From JBEEOW01 sp041191405 (GTDB lineage Bacteria > Bacteroidota > Bacteroidia > Cytophagales > UBA9547), in contig JBEEOW010000036.1 of NCBI GenBank assembly GCA_041191405.1, positions 1 through 35,420 of the forward strand: a DNA stretch of 35,420 bases. Reading direction: 5' to 3'. The position numbers were made by a program, and so were the translations under genes. Every line of letters begins with the position of its first letter. Within the stretch, counting starts at the first letter, position 1. Under the pieces are notes generated by a model, which worked only from the letters and a program-made list of their open reading frames with translations, was not told the DNA's origin and ran no database searches. Shown here piece by piece: positions 6,734 through 14,755 of the stretch.

Positions 6734-8023
6734 ATGAAAAAATCTATTGTTTGGTTTAAAACAGACCTACGAATTACTGATAATGAAACGCTTACGCAGG
6801 CAATAGCACAAAGTGATATTGTAATTCCTGTTTATTGTATTGATGAAAGTCATTTTAAAACTACCTCTTTTGGATTTAAAAAAACTGGTTGTTTTAGAGC
6901 ACAATTTTTACTTGAATCTATCAAAAATTTAGATGCACAACTTCGTAAATTAAACGCTGGTTTGCACCTTGTAATTGGTAAACCGCAAATAGAAATCCCT
7001 AAACTTGTAAAACTATATGGAGCAACTAAAGTATTTGCCAAAAAAGAAGTTGCCTACGAAGAAAAACAACAAGAAATAGAAGTAGAAAAGGAAATTTTCA
7101 AATACAACGCCACACTGCATACCTACAGCACAAGCACACTTTACCACGCCCAAGATTTACCTTTTAGCATTAAAGATATACCTGATGTATTCACCGCTTT
7201 CCGTAAAAAAGTAGAAAAAGAAAGTAGTATAAGGGCAATAATTAAAGCACCTAAAAATATAATTTCACCCAATATTCCTGCCATTGAATTACCAACGCTT
7301 GCTCAACTTGGCTTAAAAGAAATCAATCCAGATAAGCGAGCAGCTATTCATTTTAAAGGTGGAGAAACAGAAGCACTTAAAAGATTAAACCATTATCTAT
7401 TTGAATCAAAAGCAATTAGCAAATATAAAGAAACTAGGAACGAATTAATTGGCGCTGATTATTCAAGTAAATTTTCAGCGTGGTTAGCTTTGGGGTGCAT
7501 TTCACCTCGACAAATTTATGATGCTGTTCAAAAATATGAAAAGCAAATCGAAGCCAATGAATCAACTTATTGGTTAATTTTTGAATTGCTTTGGAGAGAC
7601 TATTTTAGGTTTATGATGAAAAAATACAATCATAAATTCTTTTTACAAAATGGAATAAAACCAAATGAAGTTGAAACAAAACCTATTGATTTAGAGGCAT
7701 TAAATAAATGGATAGATGGAAAAACAGGCGATTCATTTGTTGATGCCAATATGCGAGAATTAAAACTCACAGGCTTTATGAGTAACCGTGGCCGACAAAA
7801 TGTTGCCAGTTTCCTTTGCAATGATTTACAACTAGATTGGCGTTACGGAGCAGCCTATTTTGAACAACAATTAATTGATTATGATGTAAGTAGCAATTGG
7901 GGTAATTGGGCGTATTTAGCAGGTGTAGGCAACGACCCTCGTGGCAAACGAATTTTCAACACCCAAAAACAAGCACAAGAATATGACAAACAAGGTGCTT
8001 ATCAGAAATTATGGTCTAACTAA
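6734..8023 (+). CDS. DASH family cryptochrome/photolyase
   Basis: A 429-residue flavoprotein. The N-terminal alpha/beta antenna domain begins IVWFKTDLRITDNETL, the photolyase signature. The C-terminal FAD domain contains LLWRDYFRFM (about 286-295), LTGFMSNRGRQNVASFL (about 344-360) and DYDVSSNWGNWAYLAGVGND, the usual DASH-type flavin-binding regions. DASH cryptochromes repair cyclobutane dimers, mostly in single-stranded DNA, and may act as light sensors. Its length is normal for the bacterial family. It lies downstream of the iron-sulfur photolyase and 16 bp before a DUF2805 gene, a common grouping. Confidence 0.93.
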   Translation: MKKSIVWFKTDLRITDNETLTQAIAQSDIVIPVYCIDESHFKTTSFGFKKTGCFRAQFLLESIKNLDAQLRKLNAGLHLVIGKPQIEIPKLVKLYGATKVFAKKEVAYEEKQQEIEVEKEIFKYNATLHTYSTSTLYHAQDLPFSIKDIPDVFTAFRKKVEKESSIRAIIKAPKNIISPNIPAIELPTLAQLGLKEINPDKRAAIHFKGGETEALKRLNHYLFESKAISKYKETRNELIGADYSSKFSAWLALGCISPRQIYDAVQKYEKQIEANESTYWLIFELLWRDYFRFMMKKYNHKFFLQNGIKPNEVETKPIDLEALNKWIDGKTGDSFVDANMRELKLTGFMSNRGRQNVASFLCNDLQLDWRYGAAYFEQQLIDYDVSSNWGNWAYLAGVGNDPRGKRIFNTQKQAQEYDKQGAYQKLWSN

Positions 8024-8039
8024 AAAAATAAATAAAACA

Positions 8040-8306
8040 ATGTTTACCCCTGAAGATACCGACAGAATAATACAAATGGCATGGGAAGATAGAACGCCAT
8101 TTGAAGCCATTGAATTTCAATTTGGTTTAAAAGAAAAAGAAGTAATTGAATTTATGCGAAGCAATTCATTACCCTCTAGTTTCAAAATGTGGCGCAAAAG
8201 AATGACGAATAGAAAAACCAAACACTTAGCTCTTCGTTCAGCTGACATTGATAGATTCAAATGTACACGTCAAAAAAAGACTGGCAATAAAATTAGTAAG
8301 AGGTAG
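8040..8306 (+). CDS. DUF2805 (TIGR03643) family protein
   Basis: An 88-residue basic protein. I chose ATG 8040 because the family N-terminus (FTPEDTDRIIQMAWEDRTPF) starts there; the open frame back to 7941 overlaps the cryptochrome gene in another frame and has no family resemblance. The core GLKEKEVIEFMRSNSLPSSF and the following MWRKRM look like a helix-turn-helix with a basic C-terminal tail, which suggests nucleic acid binding. The family is uncharacterised but tends to be found beside photolyases and cryptochromes, as here, 16 bp after one. A role in DNA repair or its light control is inference. Confidence 0.82.
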   Translation: MFTPEDTDRIIQMAWEDRTPFEAIEFQFGLKEKEVIEFMRSNSLPSSFKMWRKRMTNRKTKHLALRSADIDRFKCTRQKKTGNKISKR

Positions 8307-8546
8307 TATCCAATTAAAATAAAAGAAGACCAAAAGAAAAATTCAATCCCCAACTTTTCAAATAAATAAAGTAGCATTTTAAATACCACACACAATCTTC
8401 CCCAAAAAACACAAAAAAATATTAATAAAAATCAATAAAATAATTTATCCGTGTTAACTAACTGATAACTAAACGTGTATAACAAGTTAAACTACAATTA
8501 TATTTGCTTAAGCGATTATACAGTTTTTTATTAAGTTCAGTCTTTG

Positions 8547-8554
8547 TAACTTTG
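8547..8554 (+). promoter_or_regulatory. -7 element of sucA
   Basis: TAACTTTG matches TAnnTTTG exactly, 20 bp before the ATG at 8575. No good -33 TTTG is seen at the usual distance. An upstream GTG at 8554 would overlap this element, which supports the ATG as the start. The 268 bp between DUF2805 and sucA otherwise hold only AT-rich sequence. Confidence 0.6.
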
Positions 8555-8574
8555 TGCTACGCAAAATAAGTATC

Positions 8575-11310
8575 ATGGATAAATATTCATATTTGAGTAA
8601 CGCTCACAACAATGCCCTAGAGGGATTGTATGAAGATTATAAAAAAGATCCATCATCAGTTGATGTTTCTTGGCAGAAGTTTTTTGAAGGTTTTGACCTT
8701 GCAAGTTCTTCGTTCGGTTCTGATGGTGCATCTGCTCCTGTAGCAGCTGGCGCTGGTTTTTCTGAAAAAGAAATTCAAGTTCGTAACTTGATTTTCGAAT
8801 ACAGAAGAAGAGCTCACTTAAAATCTGACACCAACCCTGTTCGTCAACGTAAAGATAGAAAAGCTCGTTTAGAATTAAGCGACTTCGGTTTATCAGAAGC
8901 TGATTTAGATACTAAATTTGTAGCTGGTAAAGAGCTTGGTTTGCAAGATGCTACTTTACGTCAGATTGTTGATTTATTGAAAAAAATCTACGAAGGTCCA
9001 ATCGGATTTGAGTATATGTATATCCGTGAACCAGAAGTTACTGATTGGTTCAAACAAAAAATTGAAAAAGAATTTTTAACAACTAAATTAAGCTTAGACG
9101 AGAAAAAAAGAATTCTTTCTAAACTTAACGAAGCTGTAGTTTTCGAAAACTTCCTTCACACTAAATATATCGGGCAAAAAAGATTCTCACTTGAAGGAGG
9201 TGAATCAACTATTGCTGCCCTTGATTTTATTATCAGCAAAGGTGCTTCATTAGGTGCTGAAGAAGTAATTATTGGTATGGCTCACCGTGGTCGTTTGAAT
9301 GTACTTTCAAACATTATGGGTAAAACTTATGAGCAAATCTTTAATGAATTTGAAGGAACTGCTATCCCAGATTTAACTATGGGTGATGGTGACGTTAAAT
9401 ATCACAAAGGTTATTCAAGCGAAATTACTACTGCTGAAGGCAAAAAAGTAAACTTGAAATTAATGCCTAACCCATCTCACTTGGAGGCAGTAAACCCTGT
9501 GGTTGAAGGTTTTGTGAGAGCTCAATCTGATAGATTATATCAATACGATTTCACTAAAATTATCCCTATCCTAATTCACGGTGATGCTGCTGTAGCTGGA
9601 CAAGGTATTATTTACGAATTAGCTCAAATGAGTAAATTACCTGGTTATAACACGGGTGGTACTATTCACTTTGTAATCAATAACCAAGTTGGTTTTACAA
9701 CTGATTTTGATGATGCTCGTTCGGCAATTTATTGTACAGACGTTGCTAAAACTATTGATGCTCCTGTAATTCACGTAAATGGTGATAACCCAGAGGCTGT
9801 AATTTTTGCAACTAAATTGGCAGTAGAATATCGTCAAAAATTCTTGAAAGATGTATTTGTTGATATGGTTTGTTATCGTCGTCATGGTCACAACGAGTCT
9901 GATGAACCAAAATTCACGCAACCATCTCTTTATAATATCATCTCAAAACATCCAAACCCAAGAGAAATTTACAACAAAACGTTGATTGCTCGTGGTGATG
10001 TAGATGCGCAACTTGCTGAAAACATGGATAAAGAATTCCGTGATTTATTGCAAGATAGATTGAACTTAGTAAAACAAAAACCACTTCCATATGCATTACA
10101 AAAAATGGAAAAAGAGTGGGATGCTTTACGTATGTCAAAAGCTGGTGACTTTGATAAATCACCTGAAACTGGAATCAAACAAGATGTAATTGACAAAGTT
10201 GCAAAAGCTTTAATTACAATTCCTGAAGGTTTCAAACCTATCAAACAAATTGAAAAATTATTAAAAGAGCGTCATGAGCAATTCTTCGAAACCCGTCAAT
10301 TAACATGGGCTTCGGCAGAGTTATTAGCTTTTGGTTCTTTATTAACTGAGCGCAAAATAGTTCGTATTTCAGGTCAAGATGTTGGACGTGGTACTTTCTC
10401 TCACCGTCACGCAGTATTAAAAGATGCTGAAACGAATCAACCATATTATTCTTTAAACTATATTGCTGATAATCAAAAAAGTTTCAGAATCTACAACTCA
10501 TTACTTTCTGAGTATGGTGTGTTAGGTTTTGAATTTGGTTATGCTTTAGCAAACCCTAATGCATTGGTAATTTGGGAAGCACAATTTGGTGACTTCGCAA
10601 ACGGTGCACAGGTTATGATTGACCAATTTGTTACTACTTGCGAAACTAAATGGCAAAGAATGGCTGGCTTGGTGATGTTGTTACCTCACGGTTACGAAGG
10701 TCAAGGTCCAGAGCACTCTTCAGCACGTTTAGAGCGTTTCTTAGAGTTATGTGCAAATAATAATATTGTAGTTGCAAACATCACAAAACCAAGCAACTAC
10801 TTCCACTTCTTACGTCGTCAATTGGCATGGGAGTTCCGTAAACCAGCGGTTTTAATGTCGCCTAAATCATTATTACGTCATCCATTAGTAGTTTCTCCAG
10901 TTGATGAGTTCTTAAATGGACACTTCCAAGAAATTATTGACGATACTGATGCAAAAGCGAAAGAAGTTAAAAAAGTATTGTTATGTACTGGTAAAGTGTA
11001 TTTTGATTTATTAGAATACAAACAAAAAAATAACAGAAAAGATGTTGCAATTGTACGTTTAGAGCAATTATATCCATTAGCTGAAAATCAATTAAACGAA
11101 ATTCTTGCTAAATATAAAGGTGCTAAAGTACAATGGGTACAAGAAGAGCCAGCTAACATGGGGGCTTGGGGTTATATTTTACAATCGCTTTACAAAAAAG
11201 TAGATATTGATTTAGCTTCTCGTAGTTCAGCTTCTTCTCCTGCAACTGGTTATGCAAAAGCACACGCTGCTGAGCAAATTGCGTTAGTTGAAAAAGCGTT
11301 TACAATTTAG
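8575..11310 (+). CDS. sucA: 2-oxoglutarate dehydrogenase E1 component
   Basis: A 911-residue thiamine diphosphate enzyme that decarboxylates 2-oxoglutarate and transfers the succinyl group to the lipoyl arm of E2 (TCA cycle). The N-terminal segment YLSNAHNNALEGLYEDYKKD is the E2-binding region typical of SucA. The core shows GMAHRGRLNVLSN (about 236-248), the ThDP/magnesium region HGDAAVAGQGIIYE (about 337-350) and VDMVCYRRHGHNESDEP. The C-terminal transketolase-like part includes EFGYALANPNALVIWEAQFGDF and HGYEGQGPEHSSARLER. Length is normal. First gene of sucA-sucB-lpdA. The 128-bp gap to sucB holds two 7-bp-period arrays and a hairpin. Confidence 0.97.
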   Translation: MDKYSYLSNAHNNALEGLYEDYKKDPSSVDVSWQKFFEGFDLASSSFGSDGASAPVAAGAGFSEKEIQVRNLIFEYRRRAHLKSDTNPVRQRKDRKARLELSDFGLSEADLDTKFVAGKELGLQDATLRQIVDLLKKIYEGPIGFEYMYIREPEVTDWFKQKIEKEFLTTKLSLDEKKRILSKLNEAVVFENFLHTKYIGQKRFSLEGGESTIAALDFIISKGASLGAEEVIIGMAHRGRLNVLSNIMGKTYEQIFNEFEGTAIPDLTMGDGDVKYHKGYSSEITTAEGKKVNLKLMPNPSHLEAVNPVVEGFVRAQSDRLYQYDFTKIIPILIHGDAAVAGQGIIYELAQMSKLPGYNTGGTIHFVINNQVGFTTDFDDARSAIYCTDVAKTIDAPVIHVNGDNPEAVIFATKLAVEYRQKFLKDVFVDMVCYRRHGHNESDEPKFTQPSLYNIISKHPNPREIYNKTLIARGDVDAQLAENMDKEFRDLLQDRLNLVKQKPLPYALQKMEKEWDALRMSKAGDFDKSPETGIKQDVIDKVAKALITIPEGFKPIKQIEKLLKERHEQFFETRQLTWASAELLAFGSLLTERKIVRISGQDVGRGTFSHRHAVLKDAETNQPYYSLNYIADNQKSFRIYNSLLSEYGVLGFEFGYALANPNALVIWEAQFGDFANGAQVMIDQFVTTCETKWQRMAGLVMLLPHGYEGQGPEHSSARLERFLELCANNNIVVANITKPSNYFHFLRRQLAWEFRKPAVLMSPKSLLRHPLVVSPVDEFLNGHFQEIIDDTDAKAKEVKKVLLCTGKVYFDLLEYKQKNNRKDVAIVRLEQLYPLAENQLNEILAKYKGAKVQWVQEEPANMGAWGYILQSLYKKVDIDLASRSSASSPATGYAKAHAAEQIALVEKAFTI

Positions 11311-11357
11311 TACAGAGTATTGAGTACAGGGTAATGGAATTTTTTCATTACCCTGTA
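11308..11357. repeat. 7-bp-period array with hairpin, after the sucA stop
   Basis: The units ACAGAGT, ATTGAGT and ACAGGGT (11312-11332) begin two bases after the sucA stop. They run into a perfect 12-bp hairpin (TACAGGGTAATG at 11325-11336 with CATTACCCTGTA at 11346-11357). The loop is T-rich, but no T-tract follows the stem, so an RNA processing or stability element is more likely than full termination. Confidence 0.55.
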
Positions 11358-11392
11358 AACTTTATTTAAAGATAAATTATTATATAAAATTA

Positions 11393-11424
11393 ACTCAGTA
11401 CTCAGTACATTGTACTCAGTACTT
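11393..11424. repeat. 7-bp-period array (ACTCAGT), before sucB
   Basis: The units ACTCAGT, ACTCAGT, ACATTGT and ACTCAGT are in perfect phase and end about 15 bp before the sucB ATG. The sequence is nearly the reverse complement of the array after sucA (ATTGAGT / ACTCAGT), so the two can pair in RNA. Confidence 0.65.
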
Positions 11425-11438
11425 CAAAAAACAACAAT

Positions 11439-12959
11439 ATGAGTTTCGAAATGAAAGTGCCTACTGTAGGCGAATCAATAAGTGAAGTTACTATTGCTCG
11501 TTGGAATAAAAAAGACGGTGACGTAGTAAAGTTAGATGAATTGCTTTGCGAATTAGAATCAGATAAAGCAACATTCGAATTAACTTCTCAAGCTGCTGGT
11601 GTGTTGCGTATTGCTGCACAAGAAGGCGATGTATTAGCAATTGGTGCAACTATCTGTTTCGTTGAAGAAGCTGCTGGTGCTACAACAACTGTTGCTAACG
11701 CAGCTCCTGCTGCAACGGCTGCTCCTGTAGCTGCTGCTACAACTGGTGCTGTTAAAGATATGATTGTTCCAAATGTTGGTGAATCAATTACAGAGGTAAC
11801 AATCAGTAACTGGACTAAAAAATCTGGTGACTTTGTTAACCAAGACGATTTACTTTGCGAAATTGAATCAGATAAAGCTACTTTTGAATTAACTGCTGAA
11901 GCTTCGGGTATTTTACAAATTGTTGCTGAGGCTGGTACTACTTTAGCTATCGGTTCATTAATTTGCAAAATTACACAAACTGCTGGTGGTGCTGCTGCTA
12001 GTGCTCCTGCTGTATCGGCTCCTGTAGCGCAAGCTGCTGCTCCTTCTGGTAACGGTGGTGCTTATGCTGCTGGCCATGCAAGTCCTGCTGCTGCAAAAAT
12101 TTTAGCTGAAAAAGATATCGCAGCTTCAGCGGTAGCTGGTACAGGTAAAGATGGAAGAATCACTAAAGAAGATGCTCAAGCTGCTCAAAAAGCTGCGCCT
12201 GCTGCTGCTCCAGCAAAACCTGCTGCTGCACCTTCAGTAACTGTTTCGGCTGGTGGTTCAAGAAACCAAAACCGTACTAAACTTACTCCATTAAGAAAAA
12301 CTATTGCTCGTAGATTGGTTGCAGTTAAAAACGAAACTGCTATGCTTACTACTTTTAACGAAGTAGATATGAAACCAATTATGGATTTAAGAGCTAAATA
12401 TAAAGATGCTTTCAAAGGTAAATTTGATGTAAACTTAGGTTTCATGTCATTCTTTACTAAAGCATGTACCATTGCTTTACAAGAATTCCCATCAGTAAAT
12501 GCTTACATTGATGGTGATGAAATTGTTTACAATGATTTCTGTGACGTTTCAATTGCAGTATCTGCACCTAAAGGTTTAGTAGTTCCAGTAATCAGAAATG
12601 CAGAACAAATGTCATTCGATCAAATTGAAAAAGAAGTTGTTCGTTTAGCGCTTAAAGCTCGTGACAACAAATTAACAATTGACGAAATGACAGGTGGAAC
12701 TTTCACTATCACTAACGGTGGTATTTTTGGTTCTATGCTATCAACACCAATTATCAATGCACCACAATCAGCAATTTTAGGTATGCACAACATCGTTGAG
12801 CGTCCAATGGCTGTAAACGGACAAGTTGTTATTAAACCAATTATGTACGTTGCATTATCTTATGACCACAGAATTATTGACGGTCGTGAGTCAGTTGGTT
12901 TCCTTGTAAAAGTTAAACAATTATTAGAAGACCCAACTCGTATTTTATTGGGAGTGTAA
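11439..12959 (+). CDS. sucB: Dihydrolipoyl succinyltransferase E2 with two lipoyl domains
   Basis: A 506-residue core enzyme of the 2-oxoglutarate dehydrogenase complex. It has two N-terminal lipoyl domains, each with the lipoylation motif ESDKATFEL; the lysines are K43 and K146. Alanine-rich linkers join these to the peripheral-subunit-binding domain (about 212-248, ASPAAAKILAEKDI...GTGKDGRITKEDA) and the catalytic domain, which has the active-site motif SYDHRIIDGRE with histidine 477. Most bacterial SucB proteins have one lipoyl domain and about 400 residues; the extra domain explains the extra length. The two lipoyl domains are very alike, so an internal duplication is likely. Confidence 0.95.
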   Translation: MSFEMKVPTVGESISEVTIARWNKKDGDVVKLDELLCELESDKATFELTSQAAGVLRIAAQEGDVLAIGATICFVEEAAGATTTVANAAPAATAAPVAAATTGAVKDMIVPNVGESITEVTISNWTKKSGDFVNQDDLLCEIESDKATFELTAEASGILQIVAEAGTTLAIGSLICKITQTAGGAAASAPAVSAPVAQAAAPSGNGGAYAAGHASPAAAKILAEKDIAASAVAGTGKDGRITKEDAQAAQKAAPAAAPAKPAAAPSVTVSAGGSRNQNRTKLTPLRKTIARRLVAVKNETAMLTTFNEVDMKPIMDLRAKYKDAFKGKFDVNLGFMSFFTKACTIALQEFPSVNAYIDGDEIVYNDFCDVSIAVSAPKGLVVPVIRNAEQMSFDQIEKEVVRLALKARDNKLTIDEMTGGTFTITNGGIFGSMLSTPIINAPQSAILGMHNIVERPMAVNGQVVIKPIMYVALSYDHRIIDGRESVGFLVKVKQLLEDPTRILLGV

Positions 12960-12964
12960 ATTTT

Positions 12965-13006
12965 GTTAAGAGTTAAGGGTTAAGAGAAGAGAGTTAAGGG
13001 AAAGAG
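12965..13006. repeat. 7-bp-period array (GTTAAGR), after sucB
   Basis: Six units in phase, GTTAAGA, GTTAAGG, GTTAAGA, GAAGAGA, GTTAAGG and GAAAGAG, begin five bases after the sucB stop. Confidence 0.7.
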
Positions 13007-13033
13007 TGAATTGTTAAATACTTCGAGTAAAAC

Positions 13034-13089
13034 AATAAACTTTAAACACTAAACTAAAAACTCTAAACCCTAAACTCCTAAATCCTAAA
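13034..13089. repeat. 7-bp-period array (NNTAAAC), before lpdA
   Basis: Eight units in phase, including TTTAAAC, ACTAAAC, TCTAAAC and CCTAAAC, end 10 bp before the lpdA ATG. Read on the other strand the unit is GTTTAGN, so it is an inverted relative of the array at 12965-13006. Confidence 0.7.
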
Positions 13090-13099
13090 CTTAAAAAAA

Positions 13100-14500
13100 A
13101 TGTACGACGTAGTTATAATCGGAGGTGGACCTGGCGGATATGTTTCTGCAATCAGATCTGCACAACTAGGCTTAAAAACAGCATTAGTTGAAAAATATAA
13201 TACTTTAGGTGGTACTTGCTTAAATGTAGGTTGTATTCCATCAAAAGCATTACTTGACTCTTCGGAGCATTACCATAATGCCTCGCATCAATTTACAAAT
13301 CACGGTATTGAAGTGAAAGGTTTAAAAGTAAATCTTGCACAAATGATTCAACGCAAACGTGATGTTGTAAAACAAACTTGCGATGGTATTAACTTTTTAA
13401 TGAAGAAAAACAAAATCACTGTATTGAATGGTTTTGGTTCATTTGTAGATAAAAATACTGTAAAAGTATTGGCTTCTGATGGAACAGAAACACTTGTTAC
13501 AACAAAAAATGTAGTGATTGCAACTGGTTCTAAACCGACAGTTATTCCTTCATTACCAGTTGATAAAGAAAGAATTATTACTTCTACTGAAGCTTTAGAA
13601 CTGAAAGAAATTCCTAAACACTTAATCGTTATTGGTGGTGGTGTTATTGGTTTGGAGTTAGGTTCAGTATATGGACGTTTAGGTTCAAAAGTAACAGTAG
13701 TAGAATATGCAAATTCTATTATTGGTACAATGGATAAATCTTTAGGTAAAGAATTACAAAAAGTTCTTACTAAAGATTTAGGCTTTGAATTTAAACTAGG
13801 TCACAAAGTAACAGGTGCAGTTAACAAAGGCAAAGAAGTAGTAGTAACTGCTGAAGATGCATCAGGTGCTCCAGTTGAAATTAAAGGTGACTATGTACTT
13901 GTAGCTGTAGGAAGAAGCGCTTACACTAAAGGTTTAGGTTTAGAAAACGTAGGTTTAACCACAGACAATAGAGGTAAAATTGAAGTGAACGACCACTTAC
14001 AAACTGCTGTACCAAATATATATGCAATTGGTGACGTAATTAAAGGTGCTATGCTTGCTCACAAAGCTGAGGAAGAAGGTACTTATGTTGCTGAATTACT
14101 TGCTGGACAAAAACCTCATATCAACTACTTGTTAATTCCAGGTGTTGTTTATACTTGGCCAGAAGTTGCATCTGTTGGATATACAGAAGAGCAATTAAAA
14201 GAGGCTGGTAAAGCGTACAAAATTGGATCATTTCCATTCAAAGCATCAGGAAGAGCGAGAGCTTCGAATGACTTAGATGGTTTTGTAAAAGTATTAGCTG
14301 ATAAAAATACTGACGAAATTTTAGGTGTTCATATTATTGGTCCAAGAGCTGCTGATATGATTGCTGAAGGCGTTGTTGCTATGGAATATCGTGCATCTGC
14401 TGAAGATATTGCACGTATGTCGCATGCTCACCCAACTTTCTCAGAATCAACTAAAGAAGCTTGTTTAGCTGCTAGCGAAAATAGAGCTATTCATATTTAG
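13100..14500 (+). CDS. lpdA: Dihydrolipoyl dehydrogenase E3
   Basis: A 466-residue FAD/NAD disulfide oxidoreductase that re-oxidises dihydrolipoamide. It has the FAD motif IIGGGPGGY (residues 6-14), the redox-active disulfide GGTCLNVGC (C40 and C45), the NAD-binding motif VIGGGVIGLELG, the second FAD region IYAIGDVIKGAMLAHKA and the C-terminal HAHPTFSE with the catalytic histidine and glutamate. Length is normal. It is third in the sucA-sucB-lpdA series, 140 bp after sucB; the intervening DNA is almost entirely two 7-bp-period arrays. It may also serve the pyruvate and branched-chain complexes, whose genes are not here. Confidence 0.97.
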   Translation: MYDVVIIGGGPGGYVSAIRSAQLGLKTALVEKYNTLGGTCLNVGCIPSKALLDSSEHYHNASHQFTNHGIEVKGLKVNLAQMIQRKRDVVKQTCDGINFLMKKNKITVLNGFGSFVDKNTVKVLASDGTETLVTTKNVVIATGSKPTVIPSLPVDKERIITSTEALELKEIPKHLIVIGGGVIGLELGSVYGRLGSKVTVVEYANSIIGTMDKSLGKELQKVLTKDLGFEFKLGHKVTGAVNKGKEVVVTAEDASGAPVEIKGDYVLVAVGRSAYTKGLGLENVGLTTDNRGKIEVNDHLQTAVPNIYAIGDVIKGAMLAHKAEEEGTYVAELLAGQKPHINYLLIPGVVYTWPEVASVGYTEEQLKEAGKAYKIGSFPFKASGRARASNDLDGFVKVLADKNTDEILGVHIIGPRAADMIAEGVVAMEYRASAEDIARMSHAHPTFSESTKEACLAASENRAIHI

Positions 14501-14532
14501 ATTTAAGATTATAGATGTTAGATTTTAGATTT
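14498..14532. repeat. 7-bp-period array (TAGATTT) including the lpdA stop
   Basis: Five units in phase, TAGATTT, AAGATTA, TAGATGT, TAGATTT and TAGATTT. The first three bases are the lpdA stop codon. Confidence 0.65.
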
Positions 14533-14544
14533 GCATCTATTAAT

Positions 14545-14572
14545 ACTAATTCTTAATTACTAATTATTAATT
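14545..14572. repeat. 7-bp-period array (ACTAATT)
   Basis: Four units in phase: ACTAATT, CTTAATT, ACTAATT and ATTAATT. It lies between the preceding array and the lpdA terminator. Confidence 0.6.
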
Positions 14573-14576
14573 AACA

Positions 14577-14614
14577 AAATGCCTTGTAAGAGAAATTTTA
14601 CAAGGCATTTTTGT
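14577..14614 (+). terminator. Terminator of the sucA-sucB-lpdA operon
   Basis: A perfect 13-bp stem (AAATGCCTTGTAA / TTACAAGGCATTT) with an 8-nt loop is followed by a T-rich tail. Confidence 0.85.
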
Positions 14615-14755
14615 TTTTATTTAGTAATTATAGAAACTGTAAAATTTTCAACTTATAGCAAAGTTTTACGAATTCATTAGAATAAACGTATATTCAAACA
14701 ATTATTTTTTATATTTACAATATCTGTTCTATCTATTAAAACACGCACTAAAATC

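Noticed and set aside
7941..8039. Longer start for the DUF2805 gene
   Set aside because: That stretch overlaps the DASH cryptochrome coding region, and the family N-terminus is at 8040.
8554..8574. GTG start for sucA seven codons upstream
   Set aside because: It overlaps the -7 promoter element, and SucA proteins begin MDKYSYLS-like at 8575.
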